A stretch of 64,000 nt of DNA from assembly GCA_033032865.1 (NCBI GenBank), contig JAWHQI010000001.1:434001-498000 (forward strand), read 5' to 3'. The stretch is from Dactylorhiza incarnata. Lineage: Eukaryota > Streptophyta > Magnoliopsida > Asparagales > Orchidaceae. The notes under the pieces were generated by a model, which did no database searches, was not told the origin of the DNA, and saw nothing but the letters and a program-made list of their open reading frames with translations. Made by a program: the position numbers and the translations under genes. Positions 48,591 through 59,586 of this stretch are shown one piece after another (position 1 is the stretch's first letter; the number at the start of each line of letters is the position of its first letter).

Positions 48591-51500
48591 ATGGCCTCGC
48601 TTTCGAAGAACAGCAGCCTTTCCTCTCCTGTGCCGATGATCAAACTGGAGAAGTTCTCCCATTCTGAGTTCAGTGTCTGGAAGCGGAACACCCAGTTTGG
48701 TATGAAGTATTTGAATGTCTTCTATACTCTGCAGACTGATTTCGCCGATTTCAAGGGAGGAGACGATGAGGATCAGTGTACCAGCGATGAAGATTTCTGT
48801 CGTGATTATCTCCTCAACTGTCTCTCCAATTCGCTGGTCGAGACGTTCGGAAAGCTGAAGATAGCGAAAGAGATCTGGAATGCGCTAGAAGATCAGTTCA
48901 AGGAGGAGGAGAACATGTCCAAGACGCATCTGGTGGACAAGTTCATGGGATTCACCTTCTCTGAGGACAGGGAAATCTTTCCCCAGATTGCAGACCTGGA
49001 GAATTTGGTGGTCAAGCTCAACAGTGAAAGTGTCCCTCTGCCAGATGGGTTCGTTGCTGGTGCCATTATTTACAAGCTCCCCTCAGCGTGGTACTCTTTC
49101 AAGATGGAGATGTATCGCAAGAAAACGCAGGTCAGTCTGAAAGACCTCAAGCGGTTCATCTGCATTGAGGACAAGAATCAGACAAGGCATGTGAAGGAGG
49201 TGGTGAGCAAGCAGCAATCTGCTGCTAATATGATCACACACCCGAAAAGGAAGCCTAGATCTGATCGGACTCGACCTCCCTCCAGTGCACCCGCAGTAGT
49301 AGACACCAGCAAGAAGATCAAGAAGTTCAAAGGCAAGTGCTACAACTGCAACAAGTGGGGTCACTGCGCTTCTGACTGCAGGCAACCCAAGAAGCCTGAT
49401 GCCAACCCACCAAAGCCTAATAACAGAGCTCATATGCTCCATCAGACTGCGCCCTCCCACTTTGTTGTCATGGTTGGGAACAGTCAGGCCAGTACTGATT
49501 GGTGGTTGGATTCGGGGGCGACCTGCCATGTCTGCAACAACTCCGCTCTGCTGAAGGATGCCACTCCAGTATCTGAGTCAATTACAGTGGCAAATGGAGC
49601 CACTGCTGAGGTACTCCAGACAGGGACCGTGGATTTGCTACTCTCATCAGGTACACATTTACTTTTAAAAGATGTTAAATACATTCCTATATTAGCTGCT
49701 AATTTAATTTCGATTAGTCTGCTAAGCGATGCGGGTATGTCCTTTAACATTAGTGGTGGTAGGGTGATCCTAATGGTCAACTCTCATTATTTTGGTTGTG
49801 CGTATGTAATCAACGGAATGTATCGGCTGAGTCTAGCAAACGAAGTAGTAAATCAGGTTAGTTCTACTTTGATAGATCCTAAGACTTTACACGCAAGACT
49901 AGGACATGTCAACTATAGAAAACTACTCCTGCTAACTAGAACTCACAACATTCCCTTTGACACTAAAACCAAATTTGACAAATGTGAGATATGTGCTCAA
50001 ACTAAGATAACTAGAACACCATTCAGTCAGGTGTCTAGGAGTACACGTTTACTAGAGTTGATACACTCCGACATTTGTGACTATAAGAGTTTTGTCACAC
50101 GTGGTGGTCGGAAGTACCTGATAACTTTTATCGACGACTTCTCTAGATATACTCACATTTATCTCTTAAAATCAAAAGATGAAGCTTTTGAAAAATTTCA
50201 AATTTTCAAAAATAGGGTTGAGAACCAATTAGATTTGAAAATTAAGCGACTTAGGAGTGATCGAGGAGGCGAGTACATCTCGGGTGAGTTTAGGGATTTT
50301 CTTGCCAGCAATGGCATAATTCCTGAAACCATTGCCCCTTATTCGCCCCAGTCAAACAGTATTGCCGAGCAGAAAAATAGAACTTTAACAGAAATGTTGA
50401 ATTCTATGTTGTTGACTGCCGGTATGCCTGCCACTTATTGGGGAGAAGCAGCACTCGCGTCGAATCACATCCTGAATATGGTTCCTCATGCTAAATTAAA
50501 GCAAACCCCGTATGAGCTTTGGTTTAAGAGACCGCCCAGATTTGATAACCTCAAAACCTGGGGTTGTATCGCCTATGTTAGGATACCTGACATAAGGAGA
50601 TCTAAGTTAGGACCTAAGACGAACACTTGTGCATACTTAGGATGCGCGGTGGATAGTGCTGCAGACTGATTTCTAGATCTCTCTACCAACTCGGTCATTG
50701 AGTCTAGAGATGCTGTGTTCTTTGAGGACAAGTTTCTTAGAGATAAGAACCTGACTCTTCCAGGTCTGCCATACACCAGTTCTGATACCCTCGTTGGGAC
50801 GGAACTACGACTCCCTGACACTGAGCCAGTTCACACTAGTGCCCTAGAGTCCACCGGCTATCTAATAGGGAACATGTTCCTAAAAGCTTCGGTACAGATT
50901 TTGTGACTTACCACGTTGAAGCTGATCCATCCACCTATCAGGAAGCGATGCGATCCAGGGATTCCCTGTTATGGAAAGAAGCCATTGATGATGAGATGCA
51001 CTCTCTAATGGAGAACCAAACTTGGACATTAGTTGACCTACCCAAAGGAGCTAAAACCATTGGCAGCAAGTGTGTTCTTAAGAAGAAACTGAATTCAGAT
51101 GGGAGTATCGCTAAGTACAAAGCACGTCTAGTTGCAAATGGCTTCACTCAAGTGAGTGGAATAGACTACTTTGATACATTCTCACATGTTTGTCACATTG
51201 CAACGATCAGGGTTCTTCTCGCTATCGCCTCTATTGAACGTTTCGTCGTTCATCAGATGGACGTAAAGACTGCATTTCTAAATGGAGATCTTTCTGAGGA
51301 GATCTACATGCGTCAACCTGAAGGGTTCGTCGTAGAAGGTCTAGAAACCAAGGTCTGTAAGTTGATTAAGTCACTATACGGATTGAAGCAAGCACAAAAG
51401 CTATGTCACGAGAAGTTTGACACTTGCGTAAAAGGCCTGCATTTTAAATCCAGCCTTTCAGATAAATGTCTATACATACGGGCAAGTCCAAACTCCGTCG

Positions 51501-51856
51501 CTATAATATGCTTGTATGTTGATGACATGCTAATTCTGGGTACTGATCAGTCTAAGGTGGAAGACGTTAAGGTTACCTTGAAGTCAAAATTTAGCATGAC
51601 TGACTTAGGTGTGGTGAAGACCATCTTAGGCATGGAAGTGAACTTTACAAATAAGGGTATCACCCTTAGCCAGAGTCACTACATCAGAACTCTACTAGAG
51701 AAGTGGGGTTATGATAAGTGCAGGAAGATTGAGACTCCATACGACTATAATAATAGACTGAAACCTCACGACGGTTCACCTATTAGACAATTGGATTACT
51801 CCAAACTTATTGGCATATGTATGGATTCATTGAGTTTTGTTCTCATGACATTCTAA
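48591..51856 (+). pseudogene. Copia D gag-pol, RNase H missing
   Basis: ATG at 48591. Gag (FSHSEFSVWKRN), knuckle CYNCNKWGHCASDC (49339-49380), protease (WWLDSGATCHVCN near 49500), integrase (HARLGHVNYRKL, RSDRGGEY, YSPQSNSIAEQKNR). A TGA at 50667-50669 replaces Arg. The same frame continues to 50906, a +1-type shift follows near 50880, and RT runs from 50903 (MDVKTAFLNGDLSEEIYM, YVDDMLILG) to a stop at 51856. RT breaks off after DYSKLIG; no RNase H can be read in the 286 bp before the 3' LTR. Confidence 0.92.
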
Positions 51857-52142
51857 TGTTTAAATGCAGATCAATTGGAGTCTGGAGGAGAGAAAATGGA
51901 TTTCGACATGGATGGAGATGATCTGATGTTTGAGTAGACCGACCCGTCACTAGTTTTGAGTTTTGATTCAGATTACTGTTCTTGCTTCTGCTTTTCCTTT
52001 TGCATGTTTGGAACATGTTTGAGTTTAGATGTTTGATCTAAAACTCTTGTTGTTTTAATCTGAAACTCATTCTGTCGTTATCTAACTTATATGCTTTGTT
52101 TAACCCGTTATGTGATACAATTGCTACAATATAGGAGGAGAA

Positions 52143-52308
52143 TGTTAAGGTATATTTAGCGTTGTATCAGATATTTAACGAAACCCTAACGGGTCCGTTA
52201 ACGGGTCGTCGGGGATTTATGGTTACGCCTATAAATATTCCCGCTGGGGGCAACGGGTAGTACGTTCCAAACTTGACGTGCACTCGGATGCTTCGAGCAC
52301 TCCTAACA
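52143..52308 (+). repeat. Copia D 3' LTR
   Basis: 166 bp; about 95% identical to the 5' LTR by hand count. Confidence 0.93.
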
Positions 52309-52682
52309 AAGACATGATGTACTTAGACATTAGTGAGACTATGATTAAAGATATGGTGCAATGGAGACGAATGATCTATATAGCCGGCCCCACTATGGTG
52401 GGATAAAGGCTTGAGTGTTGTTGTACCCATTCTCTTCAAGTAAGATGGAAACTGAAAGATAATGATTTCTAGTCTATTCCTAGCTAGCCATATTTTAGTT
52501 TGATTTAGAGGGGCCTCGGCGCCCTCTTCGGGCAACTTTTAGGATGAAAACATCTTCTTCTCATATATAACCACTTTTCCTCTTTCATGAGGTTTCCCTA
52601 AGTATGCAATTTCTTGTGCATGTTTATAATTATGAATTTTTCGCTATTTGGGCTGTTAATATCAGTTATTTTATGTGCTTGC

Positions 52683-52839
52683 TGTTAAATATTTTGAAGA
52701 GGCGTTAACTTTATTATGAATTATGTTTTGGTGATATTAAATAGGTTTGCGTGTATATACTATAGCTGAATTTAGAGTATTTGGGTCCTCTATTATTTAC
52801 TCAATACAATTATTACTTGATTGCATACCAAGTTTAACA
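52683..52839 (+). repeat. Copia L 5' LTR remnant
   Basis: 157 bp with perfect inverted ends TGTTAAA and TTTAACA, directly followed by a tRNA-Met primer site. Only leader-like sequence follows, itself split by the hAT-like element. No gag or pol remains. Confidence 0.75.
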
Positions 52840-52852
52840 TGGTATCAGAGAC
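52840..52852 (+). promoter_or_regulatory. Copia L primer binding site
   Basis: TGGTATCAGAGAC immediately after the LTR end TTTAACA. Confidence 0.8.
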
Positions 52853-52947
52853 AAGTTCTGTCTAATTATTTTTTACGCTCGCACGCTCGCTCACCTCTAG
52901 TCCGCTGCCCGCTCGACCCATGCTTTCTCCGCTGACCGCATCCTGCT

Positions 52948-54216
52948 TAGAGCTGTCACGGTTCCGGTTCGGTTCCGGTTCTACTAAAACCGTGAACCGA
53001 ACCGCTAAGGTAACGGTTCTTCAAATTAGAACCAAAACCGTATTTGGTTTGACCGGTTCCGGTTCTGGTTCCGGTTTCAGTATAATTTTTGGAATCATTG
53101 TGTTAACGGTTCTGGTTCCGGTTTAACAAGAACCAAAACCAACCAACCACTAACGGTTCGGTTCGGTTCTATACGGTTCGGTCCGGTTCCAATCGGTTCC
53201 AACTAGAACCAAAACCAAACTTGACGGAATGAATGAGGGAGGTCAAAAATAAAAAACCAGAGGGAAAAAGTATACCCGTTTGGTTTTTTTTGCAAGAGGG
53301 ACTTCGAAGTCTGAGGTCTGGGCGCAGGAATTTCGTGTTACCCAAGGGGGAGTACTTTTTGTATAATATATAGTAAGTTGGGCTGAAAGTTAAAAATTGA
53401 AACCGCAAAACCACAAAATTACACCAGATTATGCCGATTTTAAAAATTCAAAGATCACGATCGTTTAATCCTGATGCAATGTTCATGTTGCTGAAAATCA
53501 CGACTCAACATAGGGTAAAAAACTTTGAATTGTTGCTCTTCAAGTCTTATTTTACAATTAAAATTTTGTTTGAAGAATACATTAGTTTATTCAATTTAAT
53601 TAATTTATCAACTACAATTAGATTTGTTTTTATGATTACTATTAAATATTAGTTGTATATTCTTTATATTTTTAAAACAAAATATTTCAGAAAAATATGT
53701 GAGTAAAATTGAAAATGCATTATATGACTGTATGAAAACCGAAAGTACACCGCAAAAACAAATTCCAAATCACACCAATGTCAAACGACACGACATGGAT
53801 TTGGTGTGGTGCGATTTTGTTCAGTCCAAAATCGACCTCCTTTGTTGCGAATACGGTTTGGGTTCAAACCGTACCAGTTTCACCCATAATAGTAAGTATA
53901 AATATTATAGATATATTATAAAAAATGACAATATTATAATATTATTAATAATAATAATAATAAACGGGTTGCGGTTCGGTTCTGCTTCGGTCCGGTTCGG
54001 ATCGGTTCTAAGATTTTTGAAACCGCTTGAGACTTATATATTGCGGTTCCGGTTCCGGTTCTGGTCCGGATAACAAAATGAAAGAACCACGCCCGGACCA
54101 TTGTTGTTCACGGTTCCAAAATTCAAACCGGAACCCAAATAATTCGCGAACGGTTCGGTCTGGTTCTTTAAGGTTCAGGTTTGGATTACGGTTTTCAGTT
54201 TTAAGTGACAGCTTTA
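52948..54216. mobile_element. Non-autonomous hAT-type element, 8-bp target duplication ATCCTGCT
   Basis: ATCCTGCT at 52940-52947 and 54217-54224 flanks inverted ends TAGAGCTGTCAC and GTGACAGCTTTA (11 of 12 match). An 8-bp duplication and this TIR fit hAT. Both subterminal zones (52958-53215 and 53965-54195) are packed with GGTTCCGGTTCGG-type motifs in both orientations, as hAT transposase sites often are. No transposase ORF. It sits inside the copia L leader. Confidence 0.92.
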
Positions 54217-54620
54217 ATCCTGCTCCGCTCGGCCCGACCGCTCTGCCTGTCGTGCTCGCGCGATCTGTTCCAGACCGCCAGAGTCCTGCCCGCTCCAGCT
54301 CGCCAGCTCTACTAGCGACCTGCCCCAGCCCGCCTGCGACCTGCCTGCGGCCTACCTGCCGCCAGCGCCCTGTCTGCTTGTCATTGTTGGTAGTAGGCAG
54401 TCATAATATAGAGATGCAAATGATATTAGTTTTACTTCTTGTTACTCGTGAAGACAATTCTGAAAACACAAAATGGTGTGAAAAGGAGTCTGTTTGGCCT
54501 CTGGAATTTTGCGTCAAAGATGGGCACGTGGATCGATCCGAACCAAACCGGCCCTGGCGGTCGCCGCTACCGATGCTAGGGCCCCGAGCCCTAGCTCTTG
54601 GTTCGTGAGGGGGGCTCCTC

Positions 54621-54812
54621 ATGACCGTAAGCGACCCATACCCTCCTCCCTCTCCGGGCGATTTGGCCATTAATGGCGAGGTGATGGAGAATTTTTGGGA
54701 ACAATTTTTTTTTCAACTGCTCGAGGAAACTCGAATCAGAAAGTGGCATCGAACTTCTCGAAAAAAATGCACACGACGCATATATGAATTGAAGGATTTC
54801 GAGAAGTTTTGA
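54621..54812 (+). other. Short ORF with FWEQF motif, possible gene fragment
   Basis: A 63-aa frame with INGEVMENFWEQFFFQLLEET. The F-W-E-Q-F string recalls the C-terminal activation motif of plant class A heat-shock factors, but a homopolymer follows it and nothing else supports the match. Could be chance. Confidence 0.2.
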
Positions 54813-54882
54813 CGTGACGATCATTTCGTGAGAAGCAAAAATTTAACCAAACAAACAGATAAATTGCAGCTGCAATAAATAA

Positions 54883-55609
54883 AGAGCAATGTTAAATGCA
54901 GGCCGATTTTGGCTATATGCAGGTCGCAGATATATGCAGGCCAAAAAATTATTCATGCAGGCCAAATTTCATATTTACATACTATATTCAAAAATTAAAT
55001 AAATATTTTCCTAAATAAATCACCAAGCAAAATAGCATTCATAAAATAAGTAAGTAAAATATCATGCGTGCGAGGAGAGAAAGATCGCCGCCATCGCCGA
55101 CGTCGCCGCCATCGACGCCATCGCCGACATCGCCGACGACGTCCCGATCGTCGCCATCGCCGCCATCGCCGACGACATCGCGGACGCCGCCATCGCCGAC
55201 ATTGCCGCCGGCGTCGCGGACGCCGCCATCGCCGACGACGTCGCGATCATCGCCGCCATCGCCGTCATCGCCGCCATCGCCGACATCTCCGCCATCGCCG
55301 ACGAAGTCGCGATCGTCGCCATCGCCGTAGCAAATACCCATGAATAGCTTTAGGCCAGTTGTAATTTAAAAACACATCGGACTCGGACAAACGAATAAAC
55401 TCTTTGGGGACACGGTTACATGGAAGGAAAAAACACATAAAATTAAACTACTCCAATCATTTTTCCTGAAGTTTTAAAAGGAAAAATGATATTTTTTTTA
55501 AAAAACTGTGGCCTGCATATAGCTAAAACTAGCCTGCATTTAATATCGCTCTTTTTAAAAAATTATGGCCTGCATATAGCCAAAACTGGCCTGCGTTTAA
55601 CATCGCTCT
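54883..55609. mobile_element. 727-bp TIR element with tandemly doubled right end
   Basis: A 43-bp inverted repeat (54883-54925 against 55567-55609, about five mismatches) bounds it. The right TIR is present twice in direct repeat (55510-55552 and 55567-55609). The interior is mostly a GC-rich triplet-type array. No transposase; the target duplication is not clear. Superfamily open. Confidence 0.85.
55078..55330. repeat. GC-rich triplet-based array inside the TIR element
   Basis: CGCCATCGCCGAC and GTCGCGATC variants repeat with spacing in multiples of three, so several frames on both strands are open throughout. They should not be read as genes. Confidence 0.9.
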
Positions 55610-55820
55610 ACATAAATAACTTAGTTTCTGGCATTGAAAAGATGTCTTCCGCACTCAAGAAATTGTTCATATCACAAATGCAGCGGGGATATCCAACTTC
55701 AATGCCTGATGCAAAGAGCATGAGCAATAAAAACAACAATTCATGACACACTGCATCTCAAATGCATAAAATCACTACAGGAGATAATACCTAATTACTG
55801 GCCTTTAAGGCTTCGTTAGA

Positions 55821-55926
55821 GGGGACTTATTTTCATCGGTCAAGCGGTTACGACCGCATGAACCGGACCTTAATTAAGGTCCGGTTAATGCGGTCGTAAC
55901 CGCTTGACCGGTGAAAATAAGTCCCC
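55821..55926. mobile_element. 106-bp near-perfect hairpin (fold-back element)
   Basis: Two arms of about 53 bp pair across a perfect centre GGACCTTAATTAAGGTCC. I see only two mismatches (ATCGG/ACCGG and CATGAAC/CATTAAC). Ends are GGGGACTTATTTTCA. An RNA copy would form an almost fully paired stem with no loop. Confidence 0.9.
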
Positions 55927-55996
55927 CCAAACGGAGTAAGTCACCTTCCTGAGCAATGGTTTGGAGAAATTTTCAAGGGAGTCCCAGACGAACGAA

Positions 55997-57210
55997 TCAT
56001 TCGATTTCTGCGTTCAGTAACGCACAATCTTCTGTTTTATTCACGTGACCTCGATGGTAGTCGCAGTACTTGGCTTGATCTCCGGAGTTTAGTGTAAGAG
56101 CCATTGGCCTCTGAAGAGAGGGATGATCGCGGATGACCAACAATATTTCCGTTCGCGAGGTATTGAGTGGGGTAAAGGTTTGATGTCGGTGGTGCCCCCC
56201 GGCTTGACGGGAGTCATCGCGAGGCCTATCATTCCTCTTTGGTATCGTTGGTGGGTCTTGTTCCCTCTTTCTTTTTAGACTGCCATCAAATTGTTGTCGA
56301 TGAGCTTCTATTGCTTCGTCCACAACTATTTGGGCTTCAACGTAGTGAATAAGGTCGGGGTAGCTGGAAGTTGTTTCCCGCATCAGTGCTGAGTAGAAGC
56401 CGCTAGGATGGAGCCCTCCCAGGAGGAAGCCACGCAGTAGCTCGGGGTTGATTCCTGGAATCTGGTGTGCTTCAGACGTGAAGCGGTGAAAAAATTTCTT
56501 AAGGGTTTCTCCATTGTTCTGACGGATCCCTGACAGGTGGGAGGTGTCTTTTACTATTCAGCGGTTAGCGATGAACTAATCCAGGAACTGCTGGGTTAGC
56601 TCCGTGAAATTGCTAACGGATCCTTCCCGGAGGGAATAGAACCATGTCCTTGCTTGGCCCTCAGCGTGGCTAGGAACACCAGACACAACCGTTGGTCAGG
56701 GGCGTTGCAGATCCTCATGTTGGTGGCGAAATGATCGACATTCTCCGATCGGTCATTCATTCCGTCAAAGGTCTCGATGTTCGGGAGCTTGAAATCATGC
56801 AAAAGTGGATGTGCCAGGACCTCAGGTGTTAACAGTGAGCGGTGATGACGAGGGAGGTGGGCCAAAGCGGTGCGCTACCTGGCTTGTTCTCGTTCTTCGG
56901 CGATCATATTGCGAATCTCTTCGCGAGTGAGTCTTTCATCTATAGGTCTGAAGCCTGCTGATTCTAGATGGTGGTGGTGATGATGAGCTTCAGGCTCCCT
57001 GGCCAGTTGGACACCATGACATTGACTTACTGCGTTGGGGAGCCCAACTTCAGGTATATGGTGCTCGTGAACGAATTCCTCTGCAGGCGTACGGTTCAGG
57101 GCTTGTAGAGGCAGACTACCTTGTTTGGAGGCAGGATTATGATCTCCTAGCGATCCTCCGTTCCTTAGGAGTGCGAAGTATTCTTCTACCTGGCGCAAAC
57201 GTTCTTCCAT
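55997..57210 (-). pseudogene. Gypsy M gag remnant (Tat/Retand-like)
   Basis: From 57210: MEERLRQVEEYFALLRNGG, RLTREEIRNMIAEEREQAR, a TAG at 56875-56877, LLTPEVLAHPLLHDFKLPNIE and FATNMRICNAPDQRLCLVFLA. A frameshift falls near 56640. The second frame then gives LKKFFHRFTSEAHQIPGINPE, YPDLIHYVEAQIVVDEAIEA and the knuckle-like YCDYHRGHVNKTEDC near 56030-56075. No pol is left. Confidence 0.85.
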
Positions 57211-57404
57211 TGTTGCGATGGGTGCGCTGTCGCTCTCTTCTGCGAAAGGCGTGTTGTCGTGTGAGTGGGAGAGAACTGGATTGACGTTCCCCCAGGGGCT
57301 AATCTTTCGGTAGTGCAGGTCTTTCTTGCCATTGATGTCAGTCTTCGAGTATTAGTGTGAAGGGGATACTGTCTTCAAAATCTTCTGCGAATGCTAGGAA
57401 CACC

Positions 57405-57424
57405 TTCCCACAGACGACGTCAAA
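57405..57424 (-). promoter_or_regulatory. Gypsy M primer binding site (decayed)
   Basis: The minus strand reads TTTGACGTCGTCTGTGGGAA, close to the TTGGCGCCGTCTGTGGGAA block usual at this place in Tat-lineage gypsies, with changes at CpG sites. The LTR begins at 57426 (TGTTACGG). Confidence 0.75.
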
Positions 57425-57425
57425 C

Positions 57426-58740
57426 TGTTACGGCTCACTCGAGGCTCCTGAAACCGATCGAGACTGGACCGTCTTAGACCGGGAGCGGTCGAGCATGCAA
57501 TCAGTCACAGAGGAAAGAGATGGCTGGCAAGGGACCCTTTTTACCGTGGAAAACCCCTAAAAGGGGTGAAAAACCACATGGTTGGAGCTGTGCCGACCAA
57601 ACTTCACTATTTGCTGGCGTTGTACATAGATTTTTAAGAGAAGGCGAAGGTGACAGGCCGTTCCTCATTACAATTGTTGGGAGAGAGAGGTGCTCGGAGG
57701 GTGATATGACACCGCTCATGTAGCTAAGTCTTTTGTTTACTGCTGAAGAAAATGTTGCGCTCTAAGCGCTCTGGAATCTTCGACTATTGCTTGAAGGTTG
57801 GATCAGTGTGCTTGGCACGCCTTTGTCTCTGCGGCTTGTATCCTGCTGCATGAGAGAAGTCTGGAGTGTTGGACTTGTTGGCGGCTGGAACACTTGTTCT
57901 TGAGTGTGCTGAGCGCTTGTTGCTGAGTACGCGGGGGTGCGCTTGGAGCGATCTTGAGAGAGAAGATCACAGAGACATGCTTGGAGGGATCTTGAGGGCG
58001 GATCATACGGAGGCACGCTTGGGGCGGTCTTGAGAGCGGAGCGCACAGAGGCACGCTTGGAGCGGTCTTGAGAGTGGAGCGCACGGAGGCACGCTTGGAG
58101 CGGTCCTGAGAGCGCAGTGCATGGAGGCGCACTTGGAGCGGCCTTGAGAGCGCAGCGCATGTAGGCGCGCTTGGAGCGGTCTTGAGAGCGGAGCGCACAT
58201 AGGCGTGCTCGGTACGGTTTTGAGAGCAGAGCGCACGGATGCACGCTTGGAGCGGTCTTGAGAGCGAAGTGCACGGAGGCGCGCTTGGATCGGTCTTGAG
58301 AGCAGAGCGCACGGAGGTGCGCTTGGAGCGGTCTTGAGAGCGAAGCGCACGGAGGCGCGCTTGGATCGGTCTTGAGAGCAGAGCGCACGGAGGTGCGCTT
58401 GGAGCGGTCTTAAGAGCAGAGCGCACAGAGGCGCGCTTGGAGCGGTCTTGAAAGCGCAGCGCACGGAGGCGCGCTTGGAGCGGTTTTGAGAGTGCACCAC
58501 ACAGAGGCGCACTTGGAGCGGTCTTGAGAGCGGAGCACATGAAGGAGCGCTTGGAGTGGAACGCTTGCTCGAAGGAGGATGAACGCCTTCGAAGGATCTT
58601 GAAAGCACTCAAATATTTCCTCCACCAAATGAGGCGGATGCTTTGGCTATTCGCAGCCTGGATTGGGGGGGGGGGGGGGGGGGTACCTATCATTTGCCCC
58701 CCAAATTCCTAGAGTCTGACACCCTGCAAAAGTACGTGAA
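57426..58740 (-). repeat. Gypsy M 5' LTR (outer limit uncertain)
   Basis: Begins TGTTACGGCTC beside the primer site. It contains the 39-bp minisatellite and a 19-base G run at 58665-58683. No partner LTR was found in the window, so the right limit is a guess. Confidence 0.5.
57960..58555. repeat. 39-bp minisatellite, about 14-15 copies
   Basis: GCGCTTGGAGCGGTCTTGAGAG recurs every 38-39 bp. The period is mostly divisible by three, so all three minus-strand frames show a 13-residue repeat over up to 296 codons. Confidence 0.95.
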
Positions 58741-58779
58741 TTTTTCTTCCTAGAGTGTGTTCTGAATTCGTGCGGGCAA

Positions 58780-59340
58780 ACAACCCATTATAGTCATGCC
58801 AAAGATGAATGGTGTGGTGGAGGCGCGAAAGGAGGTGCATAAAAGCGGTAGCGAACGGCGTGTGCGAGGGCGAATGTGGCGCAAGGAGGGAAATGTGCAG
58901 GTGTGCGGGGGACGTACTCCCGCACTAGGTTTATGGGGGGGTGCACAACCACGCGTGGGGTGCGCACGTGCGCTTGTGGTGCGCGCCCATGCACCTTGCA
59001 CGCACGGGGGCATCCTCGCGCAGGCACCTGCGGGGGCACCCTTGTGCAAGTGCTCGCAATGTGCACACCCATGTGCTTTGCATGCGAGGGGCGCACACCT
59101 GCGCGCTGGGCATTCGCGGGATGCGCGCCTTCACGTTAGGCTCTCCCGGGGGCGGCTCTTGTTCTTGGTGTGCGCTCGTGCATTTTTGCGCGAGGCATAT
59201 CCCCACGCTTTGCTCGTGTGCGGGGAAGCTTCACTTATGTCAGAATACGTCAAAGGTGGGCGACTCGGTGGTGACCCGAACAGAGACGTGTGTGCGCATG
59301 ATTGCGTGTGGTGTGTCACGCGTACTTGACGCTCCATATT
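58780..59340. other. GC-rich, imperfectly repetitive segment
   Basis: Many variants of GTGCGCAC, CACCTGCG and GCGAGGGGCGCAC, without fixed period. Overlapping ORFs occur in most frames, none with a family resemblance. Confidence 0.5.
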
Positions 59341-59392
59341 CGCAAAGACTCATGCGAGTTTTGTTTTTAAAAATTCGAGGCATCGCTCGCAG

Positions 59393-59586
59393 GGGAGGCC
59401 GATGCAGCTGCACTTCTTGCTAAATGTGAAGCAGATCGATGTCTGGAAAAATGGAATGGGATACCTGCAAGACTGGAAGCAACAATTCCACAAATGGTGG
59501 TACAGACGCATTGTTGCAATGTAACTGGACTTGGTATCGGAGATCTCTTTGAGGATGAGTGATCTGGCATTGATGTTGAGGAGTAG
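59393..59586 (+). pseudogene. Possible fragment of an unidentified host gene (last exon)
   Basis: After a possible acceptor AG at 59391-59392 a frame reads ALLAKCEADRCLEKWNGIP and GLGIGDLFEDE, a TGA at 59560-59562, then GIDVEE and TAG at 59584-59586. Composition is protein-like and unlike the flanks. I do not recognise the family. Confidence 0.3.

Larger units (their letters stand above)
47607..52308 (+). mobile_element. Copia element D with 5-bp target duplication AAGAC
   Basis: 166-bp LTRs (47607-47772, 52143-52308) differ at about eight positions. AAGAC lies at 47602-47606 and 52309-52313. A polypurine tract ATAGGAGGAGA precedes the 3' LTR. No tRNA-Met primer site follows the 5' LTR, unlike the other copias here. 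The leader is about 820 bp and GC-rich. Coding is broken and lacks RNase H. Confidence 0.95.
47202..52425 (+). mobile_element. LINE J, 5'-truncated RTE-like element split by copia D
   Basis: Coding 47202-47606 ([74 protein letters not shown]) carries an in-frame TAA and TGA. It resumes at 52314-52425 with the GCCGGCCCCACTATGG terminal block and a (GTT)n tail. CCCATTCTTTTCAAGT (47186-47201) and CCCATTCTCTTCAAGT (52426-52441) are its target duplication, one mismatch. It is the same family as LINE K. Confidence 0.93.

Noticed and set aside
47631..48662. 343-codon minus-strand ORF
   Set aside because: Antisense to the GC-rich leader and 5' LTR of copia D; low complexity in Arg and Gly, no family resemblance.
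55039..55343. Overlapping ORFs on both strands at the GC-rich triplet array
   Set aside because: Low-complexity repeats of three keep frames open; no distinct protein features.
57803..58693. 296-codon minus-strand ORF with 13-residue repeats
   Set aside because: Product of the 39-bp minisatellite; all three frames on that strand are open.
58780..59340. 177-codon and other ORFs in the GC-rich segment
   Set aside because: Open in most frames through biased composition; no motif or partner evidence.
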